Shown piece by piece: positions 21,188 through 30,720 of a stretch of DNA of 64,000 nt (position 1 is its first letter; the number at the start of each line of letters is the position of its first letter). The position numbers and the translations under genes are program-made. The notes beneath the pieces are model-generated. The model worked only from the letters and a program-made list of their open reading frames with translations, did no database searches and had not been told where the DNA came from. Source of the DNA: Thauera butanivorans NBRC 103042 (lineage in GTDB: Bacteria; Pseudomonadota; Gammaproteobacteria; Burkholderiales; Rhodocyclaceae); assembly GCF_001591165.1 (NCBI RefSeq), contig NZ_BCUG01000026.1, forward strand, positions 1 through 64,000, given 5' to 3'.

Positions 21188-23512
21188 TTACTCTTCGACC
21201 TGGACGACGGTGGTGACGTCCGGCAGCAGCGACAGGTCCATGCGGTGCTTGGCACCGTAGGACGGCACGCCCAGCTCGGATTCGAGCAGTTGCCAGTCGG
21301 CCGGCAGGCTCCAGAAGGCCTTGAACTCCCTGGTGAACTTCTCCGACAGCGCGAAGCTGGTGGCGAACATGTGCTGCACCTGGGGCGAAGCGCTCTTGTT
21401 GATGATCTTTTCCCGCTCGCCCCGCATCCAGTCGCGCACCGGCATCGCGCGGGCCAGGCGCTCCTTGCGGAGCGCGGCGCGGCGCGCCTGGGTCCTGGCC
21501 GCGTCCACCGTGAACACGCCCTTCGCATCCTGCGTGAACTCCGCGCCATAGACCTTTCGCGCGTACTCGGGCAGCAGGAACTTCTGGTTCAGGTCGTTCT
21601 CGATCGCCTTCGGGTCACGGTCGATCGGGTCGCCGAAACCGGGGCCGCCGCGCAGGTAGTTGAGGTAGAGGTCGTGGTTGCCGTAGCAGTCCTCGGTGGT
21701 GATGCACTGCTTGTCGCGCTTGACCGCCGCGGTCGCATCGATGTGGCGCTCGTAGTCCGGGTCCGAGGGGTCGAAGTCGCCGCCGAGCGGCAGCGAATCG
21801 CCGATCTCGATGCGCTTGTCGAGGCCGGTGCCGTGTGCCTCGAAGCGGTAGCCGGTGGCCGACGGATAGCCGCCCATCAGGCCCCAATCGCTGTTCATGA
21901 AGCCATTGCCCATGAAGAACATGGTCCAGTCCTGGGCGTTCCAGACCATGCGCAGCGTCTCGAAGCCGCAGCCGCCGCGGTACTTGCCGTAGCCGCCGGA
22001 GTTGGCCTTGACGTTGCGGCCGAGGTACAGCAGCGGCTCGGCCATCTCCCAGATCTCGATGTCGCCCATGTCGCCTTCGGGGTTCCAGATCGCCGCGGCG
22101 TGGTTCAGGCCGTCCTTGATGGCGCAGGCGCCGGTGCCGCAGCTCGAGGCTTCGAAACTATTCACCGCGTGGATCTCGCCGTCCTGGTTGATGCCGCCGC
22201 CCTGCAGCCAGTTCGAGGTGTTGGCGTTGCCGGCGTTGACCTCTTCCAGGTAGCCGCGGCTGAAGTAGGACTGGGACAGACCGCGCCACAGCGCCGCCCA
22301 GCCGGAGACGAGGAAGTGCCAGGCGTAGGCGTGGCCGGTGCGGCGGTCGTCCGGGTTGCACCAGGTGCCCTTGGGCAGGCGGAACTCGGTGGCGAAGTAG
22401 GCGCCGTCGTTGATGCGCTGGGTCGGCACCAGGGTCTGGCACATCATCACCCAGATACCGGAGGTGAAGGCCACCTGGTGGGCGTTGAAGGTATGCCAGC
22501 CCCAGCGGCTGGCACCCTCGAAGTCGAGCCGCCACTTGCCGTCCGGCCGGATCGTCATCTCGACCGGCGAGTGCATGATGGAGTCGAGCTTGGCGAAGGC
22601 GTTGGACACCTGCACGTCCTCGTGCTTGTAGGGCACGTCGACGAAGGACACCTTGCGGTAGGTGCCCGGCAGCGTCATCGCCTTGATCCGGCTCATCAGC
22701 CCGCGGCGGCCCTCCTCGATGACCTCGAAGGCGAACTTCTCGTAGGCCTCGATGCCGTCGGCGCGGATCACTTCCTCGACCAGCTCGCGGATCATGTGGC
22801 AGCCGGCGATGCGGGTCTTCTCGTCGAGGATCCAGTACTTGGGCGTGCGCACCGAGCGTTGCGATTCGTGCAGCCAGTCGCGCAGCGGCTCGTCGTTGAT
22901 GCCGGTCTTGCGGCAGGTGATCATGTAGCCGTCGCCGAAGCGCTGGGTCTGGCCGGTGGACATCGAGCCCGGCGTCACCGCGCCGGTGTCGATCACGTGG
23001 GTCACGCCGCCGACCCAGCCGATCAGCCGGCCTTCCCAGAAGATCGGCACGATGGTGGCGATGTCGCAGGGGTGCACGTTGCCGATGGCGCAGTCGTTGG
23101 TCGTGAACATGTCACCGGGATTGATACCGGGGTTGGCCTCCCAGTTGTTCTCGATCATGTACTTGATCGCCGCGCCCATCGTGCCGACGTGGATGATGAT
23201 GCCGGTCGAGGTCAGCACGCAGTCGCCGGCGGCGTTGTACAGCGTGAAGCACAGCTCGCCTTCCTGTTCGACGATCGGGCTGGCGGCGATCTTCTTGGCC
23301 GTTTCGCGGGCATGCACCAGGCCGCCGCGCAGCTTGGAGAACAGCTTCTCGTAGCCGATCGGGTCGCTGTCGCGGAGCGCGAGCTTCTCGAGGCCGTTGT
23401 AGTGGCCGGTCGCTTTCGTGCGTTCGATGATGCCGTCACGGTACTGCTTCAGCGTCTGGCCGTTCTTCAGCAGGTCGGCAAAGCCGACTTCCTTGCTTGT
23501 CATCATGTTCAT
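21188..23512 (-). CDS. acxB: Acetone carboxylase alpha subunit (HyuB-like)
   Basis: 774 residues, hydantoinase B/oxoprolinase-type protein close to the ~85 kDa alpha subunit of acetone carboxylase. The metal-site region is visible as FTTNDCAIGNVHPCDIATIV; in the characterised enzyme this subunit binds manganese and carries out carboxylation. The start MNMMTSKEVGFADL gives the expected length. It is 14 bases after acxA and 23 before acxC. The HyuB family also includes acetophenone carboxylases, but the ~170-residue gamma subunit next door favours acetone carboxylase. Confidence 0.93.
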   Translation of the reverse strand: MNMMTSKEVGFADLLKNGQTLKQYRDGIIERTKATGHYNGLEKLALRDSDPIGYEKLFSKLRGGLVHARETAKKIAASPIVEQEGELCFTLYNAAGDCVLTSTGIIIHVGTMGAAIKYMIENNWEANPGINPGDMFTTNDCAIGNVHPCDIATIVPIFWEGRLIGWVGGVTHVIDTGAVTPGSMSTGQTQRFGDGYMITCRKTGINDEPLRDWLHESQRSVRTPKYWILDEKTRIAGCHMIRELVEEVIRADGIEAYEKFAFEVIEEGRRGLMSRIKAMTLPGTYRKVSFVDVPYKHEDVQVSNAFAKLDSIMHSPVEMTIRPDGKWRLDFEGASRWGWHTFNAHQVAFTSGIWVMMCQTLVPTQRINDGAYFATEFRLPKGTWCNPDDRRTGHAYAWHFLVSGWAALWRGLSQSYFSRGYLEEVNAGNANTSNWLQGGGINQDGEIHAVNSFEASSCGTGACAIKDGLNHAAAIWNPEGDMGDIEIWEMAEPLLYLGRNVKANSGGYGKYRGGCGFETLRMVWNAQDWTMFFMGNGFMNSDWGLMGGYPSATGYRFEAHGTGLDKRIEIGDSLPLGGDFDPSDPDYERHIDATAAVKRDKQCITTEDCYGNHDLYLNYLRGGPGFGDPIDRDPKAIENDLNQKFLLPEYARKVYGAEFTQDAKGVFTVDAARTQARRAALRKERLARAMPVRDWMRGEREKIINKSASPQVQHMFATSFALSEKFTREFKAFWSLPADWQLLESELGVPSYGAKHRMDLSLLPDVTTVVQVEE

Positions 23513-23526
23513 GGCGCGTCTCCTCC

Positions 23527-25677
23527 TTATTTCACTTCTTTCAGATGGAACAGGCGGTGCTTGTCGACCGTCGTCTCGAAACCTTCTGGCACGACGAAGG
23601 TGGTGGCGTCGGATTCGATGATCGCGGGGCCGACGATGTGGTTGCCGGCCTTGAGCGACTCCATCTTCCACAGCGCGGCATCGACCCATTTCTTGTGGCG
23701 GTAGAACGGACGGGTGCCGAGAAAGGCCTCCTTCGGCGGCGTCGGCCCGGCATCGGCGTCCTCCGGCAGCACCGGCTTCTGCGTCACCACCATGCCGCGC
23801 AGGATCGCGCCGGTGATCGAGAAGCCCAGTTCCGGCGAACGCGCCGAGCTGGCATAGACGCGGCCGTAGGTGGTCTCGAAGGCGTCGACGATGCGGTCCC
23901 AGTCGGCGGCGGTCGCGGCCGTGGACACCGGCGAAACGATCTCGAGATCGTTCAACTGGCCCATGTACTGCATCTTGTAGCCGGGGATCAGGATCACGTC
24001 CTCGGCCTTGTAGCCGTTGATGACGAACTCGTCGATGACCTTCAGCGCCAGTTCTTCCCAGGCCTGCTGCAGCGTCGCGCAGGCCGCTGCCTTGTCGGTG
24101 CCGGGGGCGAGCTGGGCCACGCCGAGATCCACCGACTTGTCGTAGCGGTACTCGAAATCCGCGCAGGCGCAGCCGAAGGCCGAGAAGCCGGCGGCCCAGG
24201 CCGGCACGACGACGTCCTTGAAGCCGACGCCTTCGGTGTAGCCGTAGGTGTGCACCGGCCCCGCGCCGCCGTAGGAGAAGCAGGTGAACTCGGCCGGGTT
24301 GTAGCCCTTGGCGCTGATGTTGGCGCGCAGGTATTCCGACAGCGTCAGGTCGAGCAGCTCGATCACGCCGGCTGCGGCATCCTCGACCGACAGGCCGAGC
24401 GGGTCGGCGATCTGGGCCTTGATGTGGTCTCGCGCGCGCTGCACGTCGAGCTTGATCGCACCACCGAGGAAGTTGTCCGGGTTGAGGTAGCCGAGCACGA
24501 CGTGGCAGTCGGTGACCGACACCGTATCCAGCCCGCTTTCCGGCCAGCTGGTGCCGACGCGGTAGCCGGCGCTGTCGGGGCCGAGCTTGATCGACTTGCT
24601 ATAGGGGTCCAGCCGCACGAAGCTGCCAGCGCCCGAGCCGACCGAGTCCATCGCCACCAGCGGCAGCGACAGGACCAGGCGGGCCATGTCGGGGTCGGAC
24701 TTGATCGCGAAGTTGCCCTTGGTGATCAGGGCGACGTCGAAGGAGGTGCCGCCGATGTCCGAGCAGGCGATGTTCTCGTCGCCCAGGCATTCGCCCAGCA
24801 GCCTGGAGCCGATCACGCCGCCGATCGGGCCGGAAACGATGGTGCGGGCCAGTTCCTTGGCCTTCCACGAGATCGTGCCGCCATGGGTCGCCATCACCCG
24901 CAGGTCGAACTTCGCGCCGTGCTTCTTGAAGCGGTCGCTGACCTTCTTCAGCGTCTGGCGCGAAGGCTCGGCGCCGTAGGCTTCGAGGATCGTCGTGTTC
25001 ATGCGGTGGCTTTCCTTGCGCGACGGGTAGTAGTCCACCGACGCGAACACCGGGATGTCGACTTTCAGCTTCTTCAGTTCGTCGAGCACCAGATCGCGCG
25101 CGCGCTCCTCGTTGCTGCCGTTCTTGTGCGACTGCAGCAGACAGATCACGATCGCCTGGGCGCCGGCCTCGACCAGTTCGCGGGTCGCCTGGCGCACCTC
25201 CTCGGCACGCAGCGGGATCACGACCTTGCCCTGCACGTCGGTGCGCTCGGTCACGCCGCGGGTGCGCGACACCGGCACCAGCGGCTCGTCGTAGCGATGG
25301 GTGTTGAGATGGATGCGGTCTTCCAGCGCATAGCCGAGATAGCTCTGCAGGGCGCGGCCCATCGAATGAATCTGCTCGAAGCCGCGATTGCAGATCAGGC
25401 CGACGTCGAGGCCCTTTCGCATGAGGACGCGGTTGAGCATCGCCGTGCCGGAATAGACGCAGGTCGCAAGCTCGGGGTAGACATCGTCGACGCCCCGCCC
25501 CCAGTGGGCAAGCGCATCCTGGGATGAGTTGAAAATGGCGAGCGACTCGTCCGCCGGATTGCTCTGCGCCTTGCCGACGACGAAGCGGCCGTCGTCGCGC
25601 ACGAAGAAAGTGTCGGTCATCGTGCCGCCGGCATCGATTCCCATCACCTGTACCCGTGATGCGGTCTGGACTTCCAT
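23527..25677 (-). CDS. acxA: Acetone carboxylase beta subunit (HyuA-like)
   Basis: 716 residues, hydantoinase A/oxoprolinase-type protein matching the ~78 kDa beta subunit. Two ASKHA phosphate-binding motifs are present: GIDAGGTMTDTFFV near residue 13 and CSDIGGTSFDVAL near 305. In the characterised complex this subunit phosphorylates acetone and bicarbonate with ATP. It is the first gene of the operon; its leader is about 50 bases from the -24/-12 promoter at 25737-25753. Confidence 0.93.
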   Translation of the reverse strand: MEVQTASRVQVMGIDAGGTMTDTFFVRDDGRFVVGKAQSNPADESLAIFNSSQDALAHWGRGVDDVYPELATCVYSGTAMLNRVLMRKGLDVGLICNRGFEQIHSMGRALQSYLGYALEDRIHLNTHRYDEPLVPVSRTRGVTERTDVQGKVVIPLRAEEVRQATRELVEAGAQAIVICLLQSHKNGSNEERARDLVLDELKKLKVDIPVFASVDYYPSRKESHRMNTTILEAYGAEPSRQTLKKVSDRFKKHGAKFDLRVMATHGGTISWKAKELARTIVSGPIGGVIGSRLLGECLGDENIACSDIGGTSFDVALITKGNFAIKSDPDMARLVLSLPLVAMDSVGSGAGSFVRLDPYSKSIKLGPDSAGYRVGTSWPESGLDTVSVTDCHVVLGYLNPDNFLGGAIKLDVQRARDHIKAQIADPLGLSVEDAAAGVIELLDLTLSEYLRANISAKGYNPAEFTCFSYGGAGPVHTYGYTEGVGFKDVVVPAWAAGFSAFGCACADFEYRYDKSVDLGVAQLAPGTDKAAACATLQQAWEELALKVIDEFVINGYKAEDVILIPGYKMQYMGQLNDLEIVSPVSTAATAADWDRIVDAFETTYGRVYASSARSPELGFSITGAILRGMVVTQKPVLPEDADAGPTPPKEAFLGTRPFYRHKKWVDAALWKMESLKAGNHIVGPAIIESDATTFVVPEGFETTVDKHRLFHLKEVK

Positions 25678-25736
25678 GGTTGTCTCCGTTCCTTCTGGTT
25701 GGATGAACTGGTCGGTGCGTGGCACCGCTTCGTCCA

Positions 25737-25753
25737 TTGCAACCCCCATGCCA
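25737..25753 (-). promoter_or_regulatory. Sigma-54 (-24/-12) promoter of the acx operon
   Basis: On the minus strand the site reads TGGCATGGGGGTTGCAA, differing from the consensus TGGCACG-N4-TTGCA by one base, with the required 10-base spacing between the GG and GC dinucleotides. Transcription would begin about 12 bases further on, near 25727, leaving a ~50-base leader before acxA. The sigma-54 activator encoded at the end of the operon is the natural partner. Confidence 0.8.
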
Positions 25754-25874
25754 TGGCAGCGCCTCCGCAACGCAGCATCCAGACAGCCCGCTGCGGGACT
25801 GCCCCCTGGCCGCGCCCACCCCGCAGCGCAACATGGTGTACGAACGGAGTTGAGCGGCCGGATTCGGTATCGTC

Positions 25875-25889
25875 GTCCGGAATCCGGAC
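25875..25889. promoter_or_regulatory. Palindrome, candidate upstream activating site for the acx activator
   Basis: GTCCGGAATCCGGAC is a 7-base inverted repeat around one base. It lies ~130 bases upstream of the sigma-54 promoter, the usual distance for an enhancer bound by this activator class. Binding has not been shown. Confidence 0.5.
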
Positions 25890-26144
25890 GTTCGATGAAT
25901 ACGGAAACGCGTCCTGAAGCAGTCGCGGGCACACCGTACGCACAGGCAGGGCACGGCGCCCTTCGCCATGCGCCGAACCAGCGGCCATGGGCACGGTCAC
26001 GCCCGGAGGCAGGGCGGCGCAGGCCCGAAGCGGGCGGCAGCAGCCGGGTGTTGATTCAGCTACGGAAGAAGCCCGCCCATCGGGAACGAAGACAGCGGCA
26101 TCGGGGGCGGGATGGCCGAGGGCGCGAACGGCCCTGGCGGGTCC

Positions 26145-26178
26145 GGCGTTCAGACCGCACGTACCGTGTCTGAACGCC
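26145..26178 (-). terminator. Hairpin after the OmpA-like gene
   Basis: Ten perfect pairs (GGCGTTCAGA/TCTGAACGCC) with a possible extension CACG/CGTG inside the loop. No poly-U on the minus strand, so factor-independent termination is uncertain. Confidence 0.5.
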
Positions 26179-26211
26179 GCCTGCGGAATGGGAAAGGAAA
26201 CGGGCGCCTAT

Positions 26212-26877
26212 TTACTGCGCGGCTTCGCCGACGAAAATCTCGACGCGGCGGTTCATCGCGCGGCCGGACACGGTCGAGTTGTCGGCGATCGGCTGGCGCG
26301 AGCCGCGGCCGTCGATGGCGATGCGCTGCGCCGACACGCCGCGCGCCGTCAGGTAGTCCCGTACTGCGGCGGCGCGGTTGATCGACAGGGGATTATTGAC
26401 CGCATCGCTGCCGGTACTGTCGGTGTGGCCGATGATGGTGACGGTGGTGACAGGGTGCTGATTCAGGCCGCCCGCCAGGCGGTCGAGCACCGGGCGCATG
26501 TTCGGCTTGATGTCGTAGCGGCCGGTGTCGAAAGAGACATCGCTCGGGATATCGACCTTGAGCTGGTTGTCGGCGGTCTGGCTGACGCCGATGCCGGTGC
26601 CCTGGGTCGCCTGCTCCATCTCGGCCTTCTGCTTCTGCATGTGCTGCGACCACAGATAGCCGCCCGCGGCACCCACCGCGGCGCCCACCGCCGCCCCGGT
26701 CGTGGTGCTCTTGCCCTTGTTGCCGCCGGCCGTCGCACGCCCGATCGCGGCACCGGCCACGGCGCCGATGCCGGCGCCGATGCCGGTATCGCGCTGGGTT
26801 TCGCTCATGTTGGCGCAGCCGACCAGGCCGCCGGCGGCAAAGGTGAGCGCAGCCAGGGAAACGATGATCTTCTTCAT
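26212..26877 (-). CDS. OmpA-family lipoprotein with glycine-zipper segment
   Basis: 221 residues. Lipoprotein signal (MKKIIVSLAALTFAAGGLVGC), then a Gly/Ala-rich glycine-zipper stretch (GIGAGIGAVAGAAIGRA and GAAVGAAVGAAGGY), and a C-terminal OmpA peptidoglycan-binding domain from ~105 (IIGHTDSTGSDAVNNPLS, RGSRQPIADN, NRRVEIFV). It probably anchors the outer membrane to the cell wall. The type resembles YiaD-like proteins. It stands alone, after a terminator-like hairpin of the upstream mscS-type gene. Confidence 0.88.
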   Translation of the reverse strand: MKKIIVSLAALTFAAGGLVGCANMSETQRDTGIGAGIGAVAGAAIGRATAGGNKGKSTTTGAAVGAAVGAAGGYLWSQHMQKQKAEMEQATQGTGIGVSQTADNQLKVDIPSDVSFDTGRYDIKPNMRPVLDRLAGGLNQHPVTTVTIIGHTDSTGSDAVNNPLSINRAAAVRDYLTARGVSAQRIAIDGRGSRQPIADNSTVSGRAMNRRVEIFVGEAAQ

Positions 26878-26960
26878 GATGTCCAGCCTCCAGATTTGTA
26901 ACAGGCCCGGCGATTATCCACGCCCAACGCACGCGCCTCGCCAAGCGGGTGTGCAACAAA

Positions 26961-26987
26961 GGATGACCGGCTCCACGCCGGCCATCC
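26961..26987 (-). terminator. Terminator after the MscS-type gene
   Basis: On the minus strand GGATGGCCGGC pairs with GCCGGTCATCC (one G-U pair) around a 5-base loop, followed by TTTGTTG. It lies ~175 bases after the stop at 27164. A second inverted repeat, GCCGGCGG/CCGCCGGC at 27058-27082, lies nearer to the gene. Confidence 0.6.
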
Positions 26988-27163
26988 GCGCAAATGGAAA
27001 TCGAATCGATTGCCATGTTGCCAGAACCGCGCCGCATGCATGCGGGAAGAGGCGCAAGCCGGCGGACAGGCTCGCCGCCGGCGTGTCATGCGTCACACCC
27101 GAAAGATTGCCGCCTGGCGCTGCCGCATCCCCGGACGTCCGAAGCCGGCGAGCACAGGCAGCT

Positions 27164-28477
27164 TCATGCGTGTTCCCTGTCGATCACCGCCCGGCCGGCG
27201 TCGACGCCGAGCTGGAAGCCTTCCGATGCCCGCAGGCCGCGGCCGAGCGCACGCATGTCGGCGCCACTGGGATGCTGGAACACGCGCAGGCCGAACTCCG
27301 GCAGGATGGCCAGCAGATGGTCGAAGATGTCCGACTGCGTACCTTCGTATTCGGCCCACACGACGGTGTTGGAGAAGCAGTAGATCTCCAGCGGCAGGCC
27401 GTCCGAAGTCGGCGCCATCTGGCGCACCATCAGCATCATGCCCTGATGCACGCCGGGATGATGGCGCAGGTAGCGGTCCACATAGGCGCGGAAGGTGCCG
27501 ATGTTGGTGACGCGGCGGCGGTTGACGATGTCACGCTCGCCGCCCGGCAGGCTGGCGTTCCAGGCTTCCAGTTCGGCCTCCTTGGCCGGCAGGTAGCCGT
27601 CGAGCAGCGCGAAGCGGTCGAGACGATGGCGCTCCTCGTCGGTCAGGAAGCGGATGCTGTGCTGGTCGATGTACAGGCTGCGCTTGATCCGCCGCCCGCC
27701 GGATTCGCGCATGCCGCGCCAGTTGCGGAACGAATCCGAGATCAGGCGCTTGGTCGGAATGGTCGTGATGGTCTTGTCGAAGTTCTGCACCTTCACCGTG
27801 TGCAGCGCAATGTCGACGACGTCGCCATCCGCATTCAGTTGCGGCATCTCGATCCAGTCGCCGATGCGCACCATGTCGTTGGACGCCAGCTGGATGCTGG
27901 CGACGAGCGACAGCAGGGTGTCCTGGAAGATCAGCATCAGCACCGCTGCCATCGCCCCCAGGCCGGACAGCAGGATCAGCGGCGAACGATCGACCAGGCT
28001 CGCTGCCATCAGGATCGCGGCGATGAAGTAGATGATGATCTTCGTCACCTCGACATAGCCCTTGATCGGCCGGATCCTGGCGCTGGGACGGCGCTGATAG
28101 CGCGCGCCGAGAATGTTCAGCAAGCCACCCAGCGCCAGCGCCACCGTCAGCACGATGAAGGCGCTGCACACGTTCTCGACCACCGCCACCAGCGCTTGCG
28201 GAAGATGCGGCACCATGCCGACGCCGATCATCAGCACCAGCGCGGGAACGGTATTCGACAGCCGCGACACCACCCTCATCGGCGTCGTGCCGCCCGGCTC
28301 GCCATCCCGGGCGAGCACGCTCGCGCCCAGCAGCTTGCGCAGGCCGCGCAGCAGGACGTGCTTGGTCAGCCAGTTCGCCAGCCAGGCGAGGGCCAGCAGG
28401 CTGCCGGCCGCGACCAGCGTGTACAGCAGCGGGTGCTGCTCCAGCACACCGACCGCAGCATCGAAATCCTCTTGCAT
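27164..28477 (-). CDS. MscS-family mechanosensitive channel, YbdG type
   Basis: 437 residues. About four to five N-terminal membrane segments (LLYTLVAAGSLLALAWLANWL; VVSRLSNTVPALVLMIGVGMV; CSAFIVLTVALALGGLLNIL; IIIYFIAAILMAASLV). The pore-lining segment with the Gly/Ala pattern is LILLSGLGAMAAVLMLIFQD, followed by the MscS beta domain (VRIGDWIEMP, VKVQNFDKTITTIPTKRL). The insert after the beta domain and the total length match the YbdG subgroup. Such channels open on hypo-osmotic shock. The gene is divergent from glnS. Confidence 0.88.
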   Translation of the reverse strand: MQEDFDAAVGVLEQHPLLYTLVAAGSLLALAWLANWLTKHVLLRGLRKLLGASVLARDGEPGGTTPMRVVSRLSNTVPALVLMIGVGMVPHLPQALVAVVENVCSAFIVLTVALALGGLLNILGARYQRRPSARIRPIKGYVEVTKIIIYFIAAILMAASLVDRSPLILLSGLGAMAAVLMLIFQDTLLSLVASIQLASNDMVRIGDWIEMPQLNADGDVVDIALHTVKVQNFDKTITTIPTKRLISDSFRNWRGMRESGGRRIKRSLYIDQHSIRFLTDEERHRLDRFALLDGYLPAKEAELEAWNASLPGGERDIVNRRRVTNIGTFRAYVDRYLRHHPGVHQGMMLMVRQMAPTSDGLPLEIYCFSNTVVWAEYEGTQSDIFDHLLAILPEFGLRVFQHPSGADMRALGRGLRASEGFQLGVDAGRAVIDREHA

Positions 28478-28609
28478 TCCATCTCCACGAAAACGCGCCC
28501 CAGCGTATATCCGAACGCCGTCCGCCGGCGAACCGCATTTGGCGCAAATTATATCCAGCCGATTTCCTGCCCTTCCGTCTCCCCAACCCGACGGGTGGAA
28601 CCAATCGGC

Positions 28610-28615
28610 TACAAT
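28610..28615 (+). promoter_or_regulatory. Possible -10 element of glnS
   Basis: TACAAT lies 71 bases before the chosen glnS ATG in a less GC-rich patch. The matching -35 is poor, so the call is tentative. Confidence 0.35.
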
Positions 28616-28686
28616 CCACCCCAATCGCAAGCATCCACGGGCCATGCCGGCAGGCTGCCCGCAACTCTCCAGCTCCCTTGAATCCG

Positions 28687-30426
28687 ATGAATCACCCCGA
28701 CCACAAAGCCGGCGCCGAAGCCGCCGCACCGAGCAACTTCATTCGCAACATCATCGACGAGGACCTCCGCAGCAACAAATGGGGCGGCCGCGTCGAGACG
28801 CGCTTCCCGCCCGAACCGAACGGCTACCTGCACTACGGCCACGCCAAGTCGATCTGCCTGAACTTCGGCCTGGCCGAAGCCTATGGCGGCGTCTGCCACA
28901 TGCGTTTCGACGACACCAACCCCGAGAAGGAAGAGCAGGAATACGTCGACGCCATCATCGAGTCGGTGCGCTGGCTCGGCTTCGACTGGGGCGAACACCT
29001 GTATTTCGCCTCGGACTACTTCGACACCATGCACGCCTGCGCCGTCAGCCTGATCAAGGCCGGCAAGGCCTATGTCGACTCGCAGTCGGCCGAGGAAATG
29101 CGCGCCAACCGCGGCACGCTGACCGAAGCCGGCAAGAACAGCCCCTGGCGTGACCGCAGCGTGGCCGAGAACCTGGAGCTCTTCGAGCGCATGCGCGCCG
29201 GAGAGTTCGCCGAAGGCAGCCACGTCCTGCGTGCGAAGATCGACATGGCCAGCCCCAACATCAATCTGCGCGATCCGGCGATCTACCGCATCCGCCACGC
29301 CAGCCACCACCGCAGCGGCGACAAATGGTGCATCTACCCGATGTACACCTTCGCCCATCCGATCGAGGACGCGATCGAGAACATCACCCACTCGGTGTGC
29401 ACGCTCGAATTCGAGGACCAGCGGCCCTTCTACGACTGGCTGCTCGACGCGCTGGCCACCGAAGGCCACTTCCCGCGCCCGCTGCCGCAGCAGATCGAGT
29501 TCTCCCGCCTCAACCTGACTTACGTCGTGCTGTCCAAGCGCAAGCTGATCCAGCTCGTCAACGAAGGCCACGTCGACGGCTGGGACGACCCGCGCCTTCC
29601 GACCCTGATCGGCGCACGCCGCCGCGGCTTCACGCCGGCCGGCTTCCGCCGCTTCGCCGAGCGCATCGGCGTCTCCAAGGCCGACGCCTGGATCGACATG
29701 AGCGTGCTCGAAGAGTGCATGCGCGACGACCTCAACGAAGCCGCCGAACGCCGCGTCGCCGTGCTCGACCCGCTGCGGCTGGTCATCACCAACTACCCGG
29801 AAGGCCAGTCCGAGCTGTGCGAAGCGCCCAAGCACCCGCTCAAGCCCGAGCTCGGCAAGCGCGAAATGCCTTTCGGCCGCGAGCTGTGGATCGAGCGCGA
29901 GGACTTCATGGAAGAACCCGTCAAGGGCTTCCGCCGCCTCTACCCCGGCAACATGGCGCGGCTGCGCTACGGCTTCGTCGTCAAATGCACCGGCTGCGAG
30001 AAGGACGCCGATGGCAATGTCACCGCGGTGCTGGCCGAATACATGCCCGACTCCAAGTCCGGCACGCCCGGCGCCGACGACTACAAGGTCAAGGGCAACC
30101 TGCACTGGGTCTCGGCCGCGCACGGCTACCAGGCCGAAGTGCGCCTGTACGACCGCCTGTTCGCCCACCCCCACCCCGGCCAGCGCCGCGAAGGCGACGC
30201 CCCGGACGCCGAGCGCGACTTCCTCGACGACATCAACCCGGACAGCAAGCGCACCGTCACCGCCTGGCTGGAACCGGCGCTGAAGGACGCCCAGGCCGAG
30301 GACCGCTTCCAGTTCGAGCGCCACGGTTACTTCGTCGCCGACCGCGTCGATTCGAAACCCGGCGCGCCGGTGTTCAACCGCACGGTCACGCTGAAGGATT
30401 CGTGGGCGAAGGGCGGGAAAGCTTGA
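28687..30426 (+). CDS. glnS: Glutaminyl-tRNA synthetase
   Basis: 579 residues, class I synthetase. The HIGH motif is in PPEPNGYLHYGHAKS, and the KMSKS counterpart is VVLSKRKL. C-terminal anticodon-binding beta barrels follow. Having GlnRS is usual in beta- and gammaproteobacteria. The ATG at 28687 is taken as the start; a TTG at 28678 would add three codons. No convincing terminator follows directly; the next 470 bases hold palindromic repeats. Confidence 0.96.
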   Translation: MNHPDHKAGAEAAAPSNFIRNIIDEDLRSNKWGGRVETRFPPEPNGYLHYGHAKSICLNFGLAEAYGGVCHMRFDDTNPEKEEQEYVDAIIESVRWLGFDWGEHLYFASDYFDTMHACAVSLIKAGKAYVDSQSAEEMRANRGTLTEAGKNSPWRDRSVAENLELFERMRAGEFAEGSHVLRAKIDMASPNINLRDPAIYRIRHASHHRSGDKWCIYPMYTFAHPIEDAIENITHSVCTLEFEDQRPFYDWLLDALATEGHFPRPLPQQIEFSRLNLTYVVLSKRKLIQLVNEGHVDGWDDPRLPTLIGARRRGFTPAGFRRFAERIGVSKADAWIDMSVLEECMRDDLNEAAERRVAVLDPLRLVITNYPEGQSELCEAPKHPLKPELGKREMPFGRELWIEREDFMEEPVKGFRRLYPGNMARLRYGFVVKCTGCEKDADGNVTAVLAEYMPDSKSGTPGADDYKVKGNLHWVSAAHGYQAEVRLYDRLFAHPHPGQRREGDAPDAERDFLDDINPDSKRTVTAWLEPALKDAQAEDRFQFERHGYFVADRVDSKPGAPVFNRTVTLKDSWAKGGKA

Positions 30427-30498
30427 TCGAAAGCCTGCTAACCTGAGCCATTGAATGGCGAGCCAAGAGATGCACACCGACCCGATCACAGCCAGGGT

Positions 30499-30577
30499 AG
30501 GATGGGTAGAGCCGCAGGCGAAACCCATCGTTTGCGGGGAGCAGGGGTGATGGGTTTCGCTACGCTCTACCCATCCT
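30499..30577. repeat. REP-like palindromic element I
   Basis: AGGATGGGTAGAGC (30499-30512) pairs perfectly with 30564-30577, and inside it GCGAAACCCATC (30518-30529) pairs with 30549-30560, giving one long hairpin with a small internal loop and a 19-base tip. The GGATGGGTAGAGC...CGAAACCCATC pattern is familiar from repeated intergenic palindromes in proteobacterial genomes. Only one copy was noticed in this window. Confidence 0.65.
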
Positions 30578-30720
30578 GCTCGTGCTCAGCAACGAGGCAT
30601 TCGAGCAAGAACGTAGCCTCCCCAACACACTTGCTTGGCGCGCTGCCCGTGAGGGGCAGGTTCATGAGTTCCAGCACTGATCCCGCCTCTCATACCGGTC
30701 GACAAGCTACGGCGGTTCCA

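Larger units (their letters stand above)
25678..26211. other. Upstream control region of the acx operon
   Basis: 534 bases without a supported gene. It contains the -24/-12 promoter and palindrome listed separately. Near the far end is a perfect 10-base inverted repeat, GGCGTTCAGA (26145-26154) with TCTGAACGCC (26169-26178), 34 bases beyond the stop of the OmpA-like gene; it is probably that gene's transcription end although no U-run follows. Confidence 0.6.

Noticed and set aside
21245-25527. Long plus-strand frames (819 and 676 codons) opposite acxB and acxA
   Set aside because: Antisense shadows of well-supported carboxylase genes.
28609-30528. 639-codon minus-strand frame opposite glnS
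   Set aside because: Antisense shadow; glnS motifs and length are certain.
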